Shown here in pieces: positions 26,583-35,645 of a DNA stretch of 64,000 nt; the first letter of the stretch is position 1; every line of letters starts with the position of its first letter. Below the pieces are notes generated by a model. The model worked only from the letters and a program-made list of their open reading frames with translations. It ran no database searches and had not been told where the DNA came from. The translations under genes and the position numbers were made by a program. Source of the stretch: Bacterioplanoides sp. SCSIO 12839 (GTDB lineage: Bacteria > Pseudomonadota > Gammaproteobacteria > Pseudomonadales > Oceanobacteraceae); NCBI RefSeq assembly GCF_024397975.1, contig NZ_CP073745.1, positions 1,204,501 through 1,268,500 on the forward strand. The letters run 5' to 3'.

Positions 26583-27185
26583 ATGTTCCCTAATCATATG
26601 TTCGGCCTTTTATATCATCCTCGGGAAGAATGGGCAGCCATTCGCAAAGAGGGTGCTCCCAGCCTGCTTCAGGTCTTTATTCGTTACGCTTTATTATTAG
26701 CGGTTATCCCCCCGGCTTCTTTGTTGATTGGTACAACACAAATGGGCTGGAGTGTTGCCGGTGGTGATGTGGTGAAACTCAGTATGGAAAGTGCTGTGCC
26801 CATTGCCATTGCGTTTTATTTTGCACTATTAGTGGGTATTGCATTTGTTGCTTATTGCATGTTCTGGATGGAACGCACCTTTGGTGTCACCGCCAGTTTT
26901 GAACGTTGTGTGATCTTCACTATTTACACTTCAACGCCGATGTTTCTGGCTGGTTTTATTGGCTTGTTGCCGATTCTCTGGCTCGACTTTTTTGTGGTGT
27001 TAGCCGCGGTGTGTTACAGCGTTTATTTGCTGTATTCCGGCATTCCTATTTTTATGGATATTCCTGAAGAGCGTGGTTTTATTTTTGCCAGCTCGGTATT
27101 AACCGTTGGCTTGTGTGCACTGGTTGGCTGTATGGCAATCACGGTGGTGATGTGGGGGATGGGGTTTGGCCCTAGCTTCGTTTAG
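26583..27185 (+). CDS. Yip1-domain inner membrane protein
   Basis: A 200-residue membrane protein with five predicted membrane helices (VFIRYALLLAVIPPASLLIG; IAIAFYFALLVGIAFVAYCMF; IFTIYTSTPMFLAGFIGLLPI; FVVLAAVCYSVYLLYSGI; the C-terminal FIFASSVLTVGLCALVGCMA). The N-terminal LYHPREEWAAIRKE and LLYSGIPIFM near the end are typical of bacterial Yip1-domain proteins, which have no known function. GCAGAGGTAA precedes the ATG. It is monocistronic with a downstream terminator. Confidence 0.8.
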   Translation: MFPNHMFGLLYHPREEWAAIRKEGAPSLLQVFIRYALLLAVIPPASLLIGTTQMGWSVAGGDVVKLSMESAVPIAIAFYFALLVGIAFVAYCMFWMERTFGVTASFERCVIFTIYTSTPMFLAGFIGLLPILWLDFFVVLAAVCYSVYLLYSGIPIFMDIPEERGFIFASSVLTVGLCALVGCMAITVVMWGMGFGPSFV

Positions 27186-27223
27186 AAATTCTACAACGCA
27201 GCACCGATAAAACAACACCGATA

Positions 27224-27262
27224 AAAAACACAGCCCGCTTTCTAAGCGGGCTTTGTTTTTTA
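27224..27262 (+). terminator. Intrinsic terminator after the Yip1 gene
   Basis: AGCCCGCTT pairs with AAGCGGGCT around a short loop, flanked by A-rich and T-rich runs. Confidence 0.85.
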
Positions 27263-27274
27263 TTACTGCTGTCT

Positions 27275-27307
27275 GTCTAACTCCCACGCTCTGCGTGGGA
27301 GTTAGAC
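27275..27307. repeat. CTCCCACGC-TCT-GCGTGGGAG hairpin (REP-like)
   Basis: Fifteen bases, GTCTAACTCCCACGC, are followed by TCT and then by their exact complement. There is no T-run, and a conventional terminator already lies 13 bp upstream, so this is a separate element. The core TCCCACGCTCTGCGTGGGA is, to my recollection, a widespread REP-like palindrome in proteobacterial intergenic regions. Confidence 0.7.
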
Positions 27308-27359
27308 TATTAAACAATTTTTTGTTTGCCTGGTGGCTGTTTGAGTAAGTTGTGTTGTT

Positions 27360-28625
27360 TTATAACCAAATGGCTTTAAACAGATAAAAGAACAACACTG
27401 CTAATGCCGCACCGGCCGGTAAAGTCACAATCCAGGAAACAAAAATAGAACCGATTTTTTTCAGGTTAAGTGAGTCACTGCCCATGGCTAAACCTACACC
27501 CAGAATTGCGCCCACTAAAACATGTGTGGTTGAGATTGGCAGGCCTGTACCAGACGCCACCACAACGGTTGTTGCGGCGGCCAGAGTCGCGGCAAAACCA
27601 CGGCTTGGTGTCAGTTCTGTGATACCACTGCCTACGGTTGCAATAACACGATGACCAAAGGTCATCAGGCCAACCACAATACCCACAGCACCGACCAGCA
27701 GAATCCATAATGGTAATGCCGATTTAGCGGCAATTTCGCCACCGTGCTCCACCACGCTGACAATTGCTGCAACCGGGCCAATGGCATTGGCGACATCGTT
27801 AGAGCCGTGGGCAAAGGCCATGGCACAAGCGGTGAAGATCATCAGGATTGAAAACACTTTTTCAACGTTGGCTAAATGCACATCTTCGGAGACTTCCGGG
27901 TCGGCATGAACGCGCTGCACAAAGAAACTACCAATCGCCATGATGATCAAACCGGCAATCGCCGCCATCCACAACGCGTCCTGATAAGAGATATTCAGGC
28001 CCAAATGCTTCAGGCCTTTGGTCAGCGTTACCATCGAAATCACAAAACCAACCAGCAGGATATACAACGGCACTAAGCGCTTCGATTGGGTGAACGGGTC
28101 CTGAGTATCGTGAATCCAGTGCTGAACCGTTTTATACAATACAAATGAAATACTGCCGGCAACAGCGGGAGAGACTAACCAACTGGCAGCAATACTGCCG
28201 ACTTTGCCCCAGTTGACGGCATCCATCGAAATCCCCACAGCAGCAAAGCCCACAATGGCTCCGACGATTGAGTGCGTCGTGGATACCGGCCAGCCGCGGT
28301 AAGAGGCAATCAGCAGCCAGGTGCCAGCGGCTAATAGCGACGCCAGCATGCCAAACACCAGCAATTCCGGTGTCGAAGCAATATAAGACGGGTCAATAAT
28401 GCCTTTGCGGATGGTGGCGGTAACTTCACCTCCGGCAAAAAAAGCACCGGCGAACTCAAAGATAATGGCGATCAGTACCGCTTGTTTGATGGTAATGGCT
28501 TTTGAACCAACCGAGGTTCCCATGGCATTGGCAACGTCGTTGGCGCCAATACCCCAGGCCATAAATGCACCGAAGATGCAGGCCAGGATAATAAATACAG
28601 ACCCCTGGTCAGCAAGTAATTCCAT
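27360..28625 (-). CDS. Pit-family low-affinity inorganic phosphate transporter
   Basis: A 421-residue inner-membrane carrier of the PiT (PF01384) family, which takes up phosphate as a metal-phosphate complex with H+ or Na+. Two duplicated signature halves are visible: GANDVANAMGTSVGSKAI near residue 27 and GSNDVANAIGPVAAIV near residue 280. Each half has SVSTTHS-like segments (GWPVSTTHSIVGAIVG and GLPISTTHVLVGAILG). About ten to twelve hydrophobic helices are present. No regulator or PhoU-like gene is adjacent. It is divergent from rlmF. Confidence 0.93.
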   Translation of the reverse strand: MELLADQGSVFIILACIFGAFMAWGIGANDVANAMGTSVGSKAITIKQAVLIAIIFEFAGAFFAGGEVTATIRKGIIDPSYIASTPELLVFGMLASLLAAGTWLLIASYRGWPVSTTHSIVGAIVGFAAVGISMDAVNWGKVGSIAASWLVSPAVAGSISFVLYKTVQHWIHDTQDPFTQSKRLVPLYILLVGFVISMVTLTKGLKHLGLNISYQDALWMAAIAGLIIMAIGSFFVQRVHADPEVSEDVHLANVEKVFSILMIFTACAMAFAHGSNDVANAIGPVAAIVSVVEHGGEIAAKSALPLWILLVGAVGIVVGLMTFGHRVIATVGSGITELTPSRGFAATLAAATTVVVASGTGLPISTTHVLVGAILGVGLAMGSDSLNLKKIGSIFVSWIVTLPAGAALAVLFFYLFKAIWL

Positions 28626-28750
28626 GATGAATTCCTGAGTTCATAGTCAAAAAAGGCGCGCATTCTACCCCAGCATTCGGTCACTTCATAGGCGCAGAAT
28701 CACGAAAGCGGGAGGAAAAAACACATACGTTCAGTGAATGCTGGCTGTGG

Positions 28751-28756
28751 TATGAT
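28751..28756 (+). promoter_or_regulatory. Extended -10 promoter element of rlmF
   Basis: TGGTATGAT is an extended -10 box (TGn before TATGAT) with no good -35. It implies transcription from about 28762 and argues that the in-frame ATG inside TATGAT is part of the promoter and not the start codon. Confidence 0.45.
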
Positions 28757-28784
28757 CCGGGCAAATTTTCTGGGGTATACCACC

Positions 28785-30026
28785 GTGACGTCTTCCAAGC
28801 ATTTTCCCGATAAAACACCGGACGAATCCGCTAACAATCAAGCGGGAGAACAGGAAGCCTCACGCCCGCTAGCCAACAAACGTCTGGGCCGTAGCGGTGA
28901 AGCACAACCACGTAAACCCAGAATTCAGGTACGCAGTTCATCGGCTAAAACGTCTGGAGCGACGAAGGGCAGAGCAGACAAGCGCAACACAGACAAGTAC
29001 AACACGGACGCGCGCAAACCTTCGGTATCACAAGGTCTGCATCACCGTAACCAGCACCAGGGGCGCTATGATATGGCGGCGCTGGTGGAAGCACTGCCAG
29101 CGCTATCCGATTACCTGATACTCAATCCCAGAGGCGAACAAACCATCGACTTTGCTGACCAGGCAGCGGTGTTATGTCTGAACCAGGCATTATTGCTGCA
29201 CCACTATGGCATTCAGGGGTGGCAGATTCCGGTGGGTTATTTATGCCCACCGATTCCCGGGCGAGCAGACTACATTCACTACGCAGCGGATTTAGTGGCG
29301 AAATATCAGTTATCGCCTCGTAACGGGCAAACCCGGGTGTTGGACATTGGTACCGGCGCGAATCTGATTTATTCCTTGTTGGGTGCCAGTGTGTATCAGT
29401 GGCAAATGTTGGCATGTGATATTGACCAGGCCGCGTTGGATAACGCTGCTGAGATTCTGCAGCATAACCCGGCTCTGGCGACACAGATTCAGCTACGCCT
29501 GCAAAGCGACAAGCAGTCGATTTTCCGCCAGATGATTCAACCAGGTGAGCATTACCAGTTATCGGTGTGTAATCCTCCTTTTTATGAATCGGCGGCCGAT
29601 GCTCAAGCAGAAAACCGACGCAAAACACGCAATCTGGCACGCCATCAACAGACACGTACGACTCCAGGCACTGAACCGGTCGCGCCGCTTGATTCCGGTG
29701 TTAACACGGATACGGTGTCGAGTAACGATCCTTGGGCAAAAGCCAAAAGCGCACCAGATCATAGAGCCTTAGATAAACAGCGCAATTTCGGCGGTCAAAA
29801 TAATGAGTTGTGGTGTGAAGGTGGTGAACTGGCATTCCTGAAGCGTATGGCGCGGGAAAGCAAAGAGTTTGCAACCCAGGTGGACTGGTTCACCAGCTTA
29901 GTCTCGAAGCAGGAGCATGTGCCAATGCTGCTGGAATACCTCAAACGCCAGGGCGCTAAAAAGACCGAAGTGGTGAAAATGGCCCAGGGTCAGAAAATCA
30001 GTCGTTTCATCGCCTGGACGTTTTAA
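28785..30026 (+). CDS. rlmF: 23S rRNA (adenine-N6) methyltransferase RlmF
   Basis: RlmF (YbiN) methylates A1618 of 23S rRNA. The core shows ALPALSDYLILNPRG, LCPPIPGRADYIHY, the SAM loop VLDIGTGANLIYSLLG, ACDIDQAALDNA, the catalytic NPPF in VCNPPFYES and the family signature FGGQNNELWCEGGE. I chose GTG 28785 (GGGG upstream) because ATGs further 5' fall in the promoter. Two oddities are a basic, low-complexity N-terminal extension of about 85 residues and an insert of about 50 residues between NPPF and FGGQNN. Both are Thr/Lys-rich and probably disordered. Confidence 0.9.
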   Translation: MTSSKHFPDKTPDESANNQAGEQEASRPLANKRLGRSGEAQPRKPRIQVRSSSAKTSGATKGRADKRNTDKYNTDARKPSVSQGLHHRNQHQGRYDMAALVEALPALSDYLILNPRGEQTIDFADQAAVLCLNQALLLHHYGIQGWQIPVGYLCPPIPGRADYIHYAADLVAKYQLSPRNGQTRVLDIGTGANLIYSLLGASVYQWQMLACDIDQAALDNAAEILQHNPALATQIQLRLQSDKQSIFRQMIQPGEHYQLSVCNPPFYESAADAQAENRRKTRNLARHQQTRTTPGTEPVAPLDSGVNTDTVSSNDPWAKAKSAPDHRALDKQRNFGGQNNELWCEGGELAFLKRMARESKEFATQVDWFTSLVSKQEHVPMLLEYLKRQGAKKTEVVKMAQGQKISRFIAWTF

Positions 30027-30043
30027 TCGTATCTGATGGCTTG

Positions 30044-30946
30044 TTATTGCAAAGCCAGGGTTCCTGCCAGAAAGGCAGGAGTTGCGAGGTTCATGACAAC
30101 GTTCATCGCCAGGAGTTTAGGCTCCTGAGCGATATTCTCGCCTAATGAACAGGCACCCCGCCAGGCAAGCACGCCGGGAATCATTGGCACTAATGCAACC
30201 GCAGACCAGAGTGGAAAAGCCCCCTGAATAATGGCAATGATCAGAGTGATGGCCGCCGCCATCAGAAACATGCCATACCACTGCGCAGCCTTTTTAGGCC
30301 CCCAGGCAATCAAGGCGTGAAAACGCCCAGCGTTTTTATCGGCTTCAATATCCGGAAACTGATTCAACAGCAGCAGATTATTCACCAGAAAAAAGACAAT
30401 CAGAGCGCTGTAAATGCCAGGCTCGGTAATTTGTTGTTGCAATACCAGTTGTGTGCCCGACACCATCAATAAGCCAAACCCGGCACCGGGAGCAATCAGG
30501 CATAAAACCGGAGAGCGGTTAATCACCCGGGTGTACAGCACAATAATCAATGAGCCTATTACGCCATACGCTAACACCAGCCAACCGGCCTGCTGAATAA
30601 AATACAGCCCGATTAACCCCATCAAACTGAGGCTGGCAACGCCACCCCAAAGCACGGCTGTTGCGGATTGCGGATGCTCAGGTAATGCGCCACTGCCACC
30701 ACTGAAAGGCGTTCGTTGGGTGTTGAGGTCGATACCACTGTGATAATCCTGATATTCATTGAGCATGTTGACACTGATGTGGGCTAATAACGCGGCGATC
30801 ACAATCAGTGATAAATCAAACACCCAGCCATCGGTATGTGTTGCGCTGCTGCTGGCGCCCAACAACACGACAATTGGTGTCAGAACCAAAAAGGGCGGGC
30901 GCATGGTCTGAAAGACAGCAGGGATATGAAAAGCCGGGTTACTCAT
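30044..30946 (-). CDS. UbiA-family prenyltransferase
   Basis: A 300-residue integral membrane enzyme with about eight helices. The two Asp-rich prenyl-diphosphate motifs are NEYQDYHSGID (residues about 64-74) and NQFPDIEADKNAGR (about 195-208), which with their spacing fit the MenA-like branch of the UbiA superfamily. Such enzymes prenylate an aromatic acceptor in quinone or related lipid synthesis. No quinone pathway gene is adjacent, so the acceptor is unknown. Ends 17 bp from the convergent rlmF without an obvious terminator. The LEA-type lipoprotein gene lies 26 bp upstream on the same strand. Confidence 0.85.
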   Translation of the reverse strand: MSNPAFHIPAVFQTMRPPFLVLTPIVVLLGASSSATHTDGWVFDLSLIVIAALLAHISVNMLNEYQDYHSGIDLNTQRTPFSGGSGALPEHPQSATAVLWGGVASLSLMGLIGLYFIQQAGWLVLAYGVIGSLIIVLYTRVINRSPVLCLIAPGAGFGLLMVSGTQLVLQQQITEPGIYSALIVFFLVNNLLLLNQFPDIEADKNAGRFHALIAWGPKKAAQWYGMFLMAAAITLIIAIIQGAFPLWSAVALVPMIPGVLAWRGACSLGENIAQEPKLLAMNVVMNLATPAFLAGTLALQ

Positions 30947-30972
30947 AAAAATTCCTTGTGATGTTTTGCGAG

Positions 30973-31839
30973 CTACAGACTCAGCTGTTTTTCCACATTA
31001 AATGACATGTTTTCTGCCTGCCAGGCTTCCAGTGCTGGTAGTAATTCGGCATCTCCGCTGAGTGAGAAATCCATCGGTTTATCGCTATTAATCAGGCGTA
31101 ACAGCGCACTGCCAAACTCCGATAAACTCAGCGACAGCGGTAACGATACCGACTGACTTTTACCACTTTCCAGTGATACCGATTTTAATTCACCACCGCC
31201 CAATGGTTGACCTTGTGCCGCCAGATTAAAGTTGAGTTGTTGCAAATCGATGGCAAAGTCATTGAGGTTTTTAATGGTCATATCCAGCTGTAATTTAATC
31301 TCGGTAAAACCGGCTTTCAGCAATTTCACATCATCAATACGAACATCCGGTAATTGCGGGATCGGTAATACATCCTGATATTCCAGCGGCATGCTGATGG
31401 TACCCAATACCGGTACCGCCACCAGAATCTCTCCTGATAAGCCATACGGCACCTGGTTTTTTCCTTTTACGCTGTTAGCGGCGGCAAACAATTCGCTGAA
31501 TTTAATGGTGATGGGTAAATCAATGGTTTTATTACCAGAAGCAGGCAGAGTGAGTTGTGAGTCTGGCTGGCTGATGCGTGCCAGAGAATGCCCGGCAATG
31601 GCGGCATCTAACTCCAGGCCCGCGGTTTTTAATTCAAAAGGATTCGGGTTTTCGATGTTTACCTGAGCGTTAAGGGTGATGGTTTTCAGTGATAAATCCG
31701 CCACTGATACCTTAACCACACTGGCATTTGGCCGTTGTGCTTCCGACAGTTGTTGCAAGCTGGCACAGCCAGACAAAATCAGCAGCGAAAGTGCAGCCAG
31801 CAAGCGCAGGGCTGTGGCTAGCGGTGATAAACATTTCAT
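30973..31839 (-). CDS. LEA type 2 (WHy-domain) lipoprotein
   Basis: A 288-residue lipoprotein with signal peptide and lipobox LSGC (LLILSGCASLQQ). The mature protein has two similar beta-sandwich halves: VSVADLSLKTITLNAQVNIENPNPFELKTAG and VKLLKAGFTEIKLQLDMTIKNLNDFAIDLQ. Each has the NPNPF/NLNDF pattern of the LEA_2 (WHy) domain known from desiccation-protection proteins. In bacteria these envelope lipoproteins have no firm role. It probably forms an operon with the downstream prenyltransferase gene. GGGAGC precedes the ATG. Confidence 0.82.
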   Translation of the reverse strand: MKCLSPLATALRLLAALSLLILSGCASLQQLSEAQRPNASVVKVSVADLSLKTITLNAQVNIENPNPFELKTAGLELDAAIAGHSLARISQPDSQLTLPASGNKTIDLPITIKFSELFAAANSVKGKNQVPYGLSGEILVAVPVLGTISMPLEYQDVLPIPQLPDVRIDDVKLLKAGFTEIKLQLDMTIKNLNDFAIDLQQLNFNLAAQGQPLGGGELKSVSLESGKSQSVSLPLSLSLSEFGSALLRLINSDKPMDFSLSGDAELLPALEAWQAENMSFNVEKQLSL

Positions 31840-31915
31840 AGGGAGCTCCTTCAGTGATGGCCTGAGTGTATCGCAATTGAGTTTGCGCTTGTCGTTTTCT
31901 TTCTGAGTAGGGTCT

Positions 31916-31937
31916 TAGGGCCTGTTAACAGGCCCTA
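31916..31937. repeat. Perfect 22-bp GTTAAC-centred palindrome
   Basis: The core AGGGCCTGTTAACAGGCCCT is flanked by T and A to give a perfect 22-bp palindrome between two divergent genes. Its left 18 bases recur at 1003-1020. No loop is present, so it is more likely a protein-binding or REP-like site than a terminator. Confidence 0.65.
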
Positions 31938-32045
31938 GTTCATACCAGGTTTTACAATCCATCGGGAATTACTTGTGTCATTTGGCGAAACTGTTTTAAT
32001 GATGAAATAAGAATAAAACGCGACCAGTTCTAAGAGGAAAATCGC

Positions 32046-34382
32046 ATGAATCGTATGTATGTGATGGCCATAGCCGTTAGTATCGCTTTAACGGGCTGTG
32101 GAGGCGGCGGAGGCGGTGGCTCGTCAGATTCTGATACGACGACACCGGATACAACGACTCCCGATACAACGACTCCCGATACAACGACTCCCGATACAAC
32201 GACTCCAGACTCGGTTGTATTGTGTGGACAACAATCGCAGTTAATTTTCCCCGCCGCTTACAGCGCTACCTTATCGGATGAGATTACCCTGCGTGGGCAG
32301 AGTAACTGTGATCAGGTTACCGCTTTAACGGTTAACGGTATTGCCGCAACCAGCAGCGATGATTTTGCAAATTGGCAGGTAAAAGTACCACTGACTCCGG
32401 GTTTAAATACTTTGCAGGCAACGGTCGCCGAAGGCGAGCAAACACAGCAACTGACGTTGGGGCAAATTGAGTCCAACGAACTATTGTATGACCCACAGCA
32501 GGTTGCAGTAAGTCGTGATGGCAGAACCTTATATGTTTTTGATTCGGATCGTCGTCAGCTGTTAAAGATTGATACGGCCAGCGGCGCGCGTTCAGTTGTA
32601 TCCAGTACGGAATTTCCGAATCAGGATTTTTATTTTGGCAATGTCAGTGCCATTACCCTGAGTCAGGATGAAAGCCAGATCTATCTGGTATCCAGAAACG
32701 TGAATGGCATCAGTAACGGCAGTTTTGGCGCAGTATTGGCCGTTAATCTGACAACTGGCATGCGTACGGTGATCTCCAACCCGGATGTTGCAGGGCAGGA
32801 TAATTTCCGTAATGCCGAAAGCATGGTGCACGATGTTGCGAACCAGCGTTTGATTCTGTCGAGTGGTACGAATATTTATACCGTCGACCTGAGCAGTAAT
32901 AACCTGGGTGCGCAAACTCTGATCTCCTCGAATACTGTGCCTAATGCCGATAACCCGTTTTCTGTAACAGTCATTTCATTACCGGGCAATAACTCCTTCA
33001 CTATTGAGCATGGCCTGGCGCTGGCATTGGACAGTGATAATCAACGTCTGATCGTCAGTGATAAAGGTAGTGGAATGGATAATGACGAACAAATCCTGGC
33101 AGTGAATCTGGATATCAATGGCACAGTGGGTGCACGTACGGTTATTTCAGCGGCAAAAGATGAATGGAATCAACTGGGCCATATTGTTTTGAAAGACAGC
33201 GATACCGCTTATCTGTACGAATTAGCGTTTGATGATGGCGACGCAATTTACAGTGTTGATCTTAATAGCGGTGATGCCACGGTATTGATCGAAAACGGCA
33301 CTCAAACGGGTATTACTCAACTACGCAGCAATTTTGGTTATTTAGCGTATTCAGCCACTAGCGATACCTTGTTCACTGTGGCAGAGCAGCAGCGATCGGT
33401 GTTTGCGATTAATGTCGCCGAAAAACGTTACTCAGAACTGGCGGAAAACCTGGCGACCAGCGTTACAGGCCTGACCAGCACCTTTGACGATTTAAGCCGT
33501 AATGCGCTGGATCCGGTTAATCAGCATTTGTATCTGGAAGACGATGATGAAAATATTCTGCGCCTGAATCTGGCAACTGGAGAAAGAACCTCGTTAGCCA
33601 AAGATATTGGTGCCGGAGCGGGCGGTAATTATATCGAATCCATGGCATTCGATTCGGCATTGTCGGCTGTCGTTGTCACGGGCTACCGCACCCCAAGTAA
33701 CAGTGATCGTATTGGTTATGCAACGGCATTTTCGGTTACTGATGGCAACCCAACCGTTATCACCGACAGTACATTAGATACCGGTAGTGAATTAGACCGC
33801 CCCTGGGGTTGGCTAAGACTGGATAACAACAGCAGTATCGTGGTCGACGATACCAGCTCTCCGTCACAGTTTTATCGCACTGATATCACCACTGGTATGC
33901 GTACTTTGATCTATGTCGACCTGACTGAACTGGTGAATCTCGGCAGCAGTTTTGAAGCGGAAAATGTAGCGATTTCAGCAGATAAAAAGACGATTTATAT
34001 CACCGATGACAGTGGTAATGCCGGTGTCTATCAGCTGGATTTAACAACCAATAAAATAACGGTTATTACCGATGCTACAACCCCGGGCGATGGCAATGCT
34101 CTACGCTTCAGCGACCCGGAATCGATTGCTCTTTCTTCTGATGGCAAATACGCCTACGTTGGTGATAACTCGATATCGGCTTTGGTCAAAGTGAATCTGG
34201 CAACGGGTGCTCGTGAAGCATTAATTCAGGATGAAATTACCTCGACCAACTCCTGGGCCGAACGCATTCAGGGCATCGCTGTTGATACCCAAAAGCAGCT
34301 GATTTATACCAGCTGCGATAATGCAGATGTGGTGTTGATGATTGATGAGTTAACCAAAGAATGGGTGATGATTGCGGAGTAG
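32046..34382 (+). CDS. Large [17 protein letters not shown] lipoprotein with TTTPD repeats
   Basis: A 778-residue lipoprotein. The lipobox LTGC is followed by seven glycines (CGGGGGGG) and five copies of TTTPD, forming a flexible tether. A short Ig-like segment (residues about 60-130) precedes a long series of blades with the pattern (V/L)xxDxxxxxLYVxDxxxxxxxxVDLxTGxRTxIS, for example GRTLYVFDSDRRQLLKIDTASGARS and KKTIYITDDSGNAGVYQLDLTT. This resembles NHL/SMP-30-like beta-propellers. A cell-surface or periplasmic location is likely. The ligand or role is not known. Confidence 0.75.
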   Translation: MNRMYVMAIAVSIALTGCGGGGGGGSSDSDTTTPDTTTPDTTTPDTTTPDTTTPDSVVLCGQQSQLIFPAAYSATLSDEITLRGQSNCDQVTALTVNGIAATSSDDFANWQVKVPLTPGLNTLQATVAEGEQTQQLTLGQIESNELLYDPQQVAVSRDGRTLYVFDSDRRQLLKIDTASGARSVVSSTEFPNQDFYFGNVSAITLSQDESQIYLVSRNVNGISNGSFGAVLAVNLTTGMRTVISNPDVAGQDNFRNAESMVHDVANQRLILSSGTNIYTVDLSSNNLGAQTLISSNTVPNADNPFSVTVISLPGNNSFTIEHGLALALDSDNQRLIVSDKGSGMDNDEQILAVNLDINGTVGARTVISAAKDEWNQLGHIVLKDSDTAYLYELAFDDGDAIYSVDLNSGDATVLIENGTQTGITQLRSNFGYLAYSATSDTLFTVAEQQRSVFAINVAEKRYSELAENLATSVTGLTSTFDDLSRNALDPVNQHLYLEDDDENILRLNLATGERTSLAKDIGAGAGGNYIESMAFDSALSAVVVTGYRTPSNSDRIGYATAFSVTDGNPTVITDSTLDTGSELDRPWGWLRLDNNSSIVVDDTSSPSQFYRTDITTGMRTLIYVDLTELVNLGSSFEAENVAISADKKTIYITDDSGNAGVYQLDLTTNKITVITDATTPGDGNALRFSDPESIALSSDGKYAYVGDNSISALVKVNLATGAREALIQDEITSTNSWAERIQGIAVDTQKQLIYTSCDNADVVLMIDELTKEWVMIAE
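32136..32210 (+). repeat. 15-bp tandem repeat, five units, coding TTTPD
   Basis: Units 2-4 (32151-32195) are identical copies of ACAACGACTCCCGAT; units 1 and 5 differ at four and two bases. The in-frame length means copy-number changes would only lengthen or shorten the tether of the lipoprotein. Confidence 0.85.
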
Positions 34383-34386
34383 TATT

Positions 34387-34427
34387 AAAAAATGCCGGTT
34401 AATAACAATATTGGCCGGCATTTATGA
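34387..34427. terminator. Bidirectional intrinsic terminator
   Basis: AAATGCCGG (34390-34398) pairs with CCGGCATTT (34415-34423), with A- and T-rich flanks. It lies between the convergent propeller lipoprotein and metallo-beta-lactamase genes. Confidence 0.8.
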
Positions 34428-35621
34428 TCACAAATACTTGCGGTAATACGCTTCATCCCGGGCTTTAATTTCCGGATCTTTCCAAGCGGTTTCAATCATC
34501 GATTGCCACCATTGCTGGCTGAGTTCCTGACTCGAAACCGATTCACCGGTTTCGTTATCATGCCGTACCACCTGGCCAAATTTCGGAGTCAGAATATTCA
34601 CGTTATGTTTTTCAGCTAACAAACTGATTTCTTTTAACGGGTCATACCAGGCGTGTGTTGCCAGATCAAAAGTACCGTTATGAACCGGAATTAACGTGTT
34701 CCCTTTTACATCCAAAAACGCTTGTAACGTATCGGCAGGTGGCATGTGAATATCGGCCCATTTTTCGTTGTACGCACCACATTCCATAAAGGCATAATCG
34801 AACGGCCCGTATTTTTCACCAATGGCTTTAAAACCATCAAAATAACCCGTGTCGCCACTGAAAAAGACCGAGTTGTGTTCATTACGAATCACCCAAGAAC
34901 TCCACAGCGTTTTGGCTGAATCGCTAATGCCACGGCCAGAAAAATGTTGGGCCGGGGTAGACACTAATTCCAATGAACCAATGGTTTTACTTTCCCACCA
35001 ATCCAGTTCGGTAATATTTTCTTCCGCAACGCCCCAACCGCGTAAGGTATCGCCAATACCGAGTGGCACGACAAAATGTCGAGTTTTATCTTTTAATTGC
35101 TGAATGCTGTGATAATCCAGATGATCGTAATGATTGTGCGAAATAATCACGGCATCAATATGGGGTAAATCGTCCATATTAAATGGCAGTGGATGAAAAC
35201 GCTCAGGGCCTGCCCACTGCACCGGCGAGGCGCGCTTAGAAAATACCGGGTCGGTTAAAACCAATTGACCGCTGATTTCAATCAGCAGCGATGAATGACC
35301 CAGCTTAGCAAAGCGAAACGTGTCATCAGCCTGATGCGCTAAATCCTCAGCTTGTAATGGTTCCAGAGGGATCTCTTGTTCAGGGACGGCCAGAGGATGC
35401 TTATTAAACATCGCTTCTTTTAACGCGCCCCAGATGTTGCTCAGCTTCATCACGTTCACTTCTTTTTCGTTATGAAACTGGCCATCACGAAACTGAGCCG
35501 ATTGCTGAATACGATCCACCGCTTGCTCCGATGAATGTGGGTAGCTGGCACAGCCAGCGAAAAGAGCACCTAACATGATGATTCCGCCTGTTGCGATCAG
35601 AATGGTGTTTTTGAGCGTCAT
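34428..35621 (-). CDS. Lipoprotein with NAPE-PLD-like metallo-beta-lactamase fold
   Basis: A 397-residue lipoprotein (lipobox FAGC) with a metallo-beta-lactamase domain of the RomA/NAPE-PLD type. LGHSSLLIEISGQLVLTDPVFS, the metal motif ISHNHYDHLD, SGDTGYFDGF and the distal PVHNGTFDLATHAWYDP are the family signatures. Such enzymes hydrolyse phosphodiesters such as N-acyl-phosphatidylethanolamine, but the substrate here is unknown. AGGTGA precedes the ATG. A TetR-type operator at 35646-35667 sits just upstream, and the regulator gene follows on the same strand further up, so the pair looks like a regulated unit. Confidence 0.85.
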   Translation of the reverse strand: MTLKNTILIATGGIIMLGALFAGCASYPHSSEQAVDRIQQSAQFRDGQFHNEKEVNVMKLSNIWGALKEAMFNKHPLAVPEQEIPLEPLQAEDLAHQADDTFRFAKLGHSSLLIEISGQLVLTDPVFSKRASPVQWAGPERFHPLPFNMDDLPHIDAVIISHNHYDHLDYHSIQQLKDKTRHFVVPLGIGDTLRGWGVAEENITELDWWESKTIGSLELVSTPAQHFSGRGISDSAKTLWSSWVIRNEHNSVFFSGDTGYFDGFKAIGEKYGPFDYAFMECGAYNEKWADIHMPPADTLQAFLDVKGNTLIPVHNGTFDLATHAWYDPLKEISLLAEKHNVNILTPKFGQVVRHDNETGESVSSQELSQQWWQSMIETAWKDPEIKARDEAYYRKYL

Positions 35622-35645
35622 ACTTCACCTTTCACTTTATTTATT

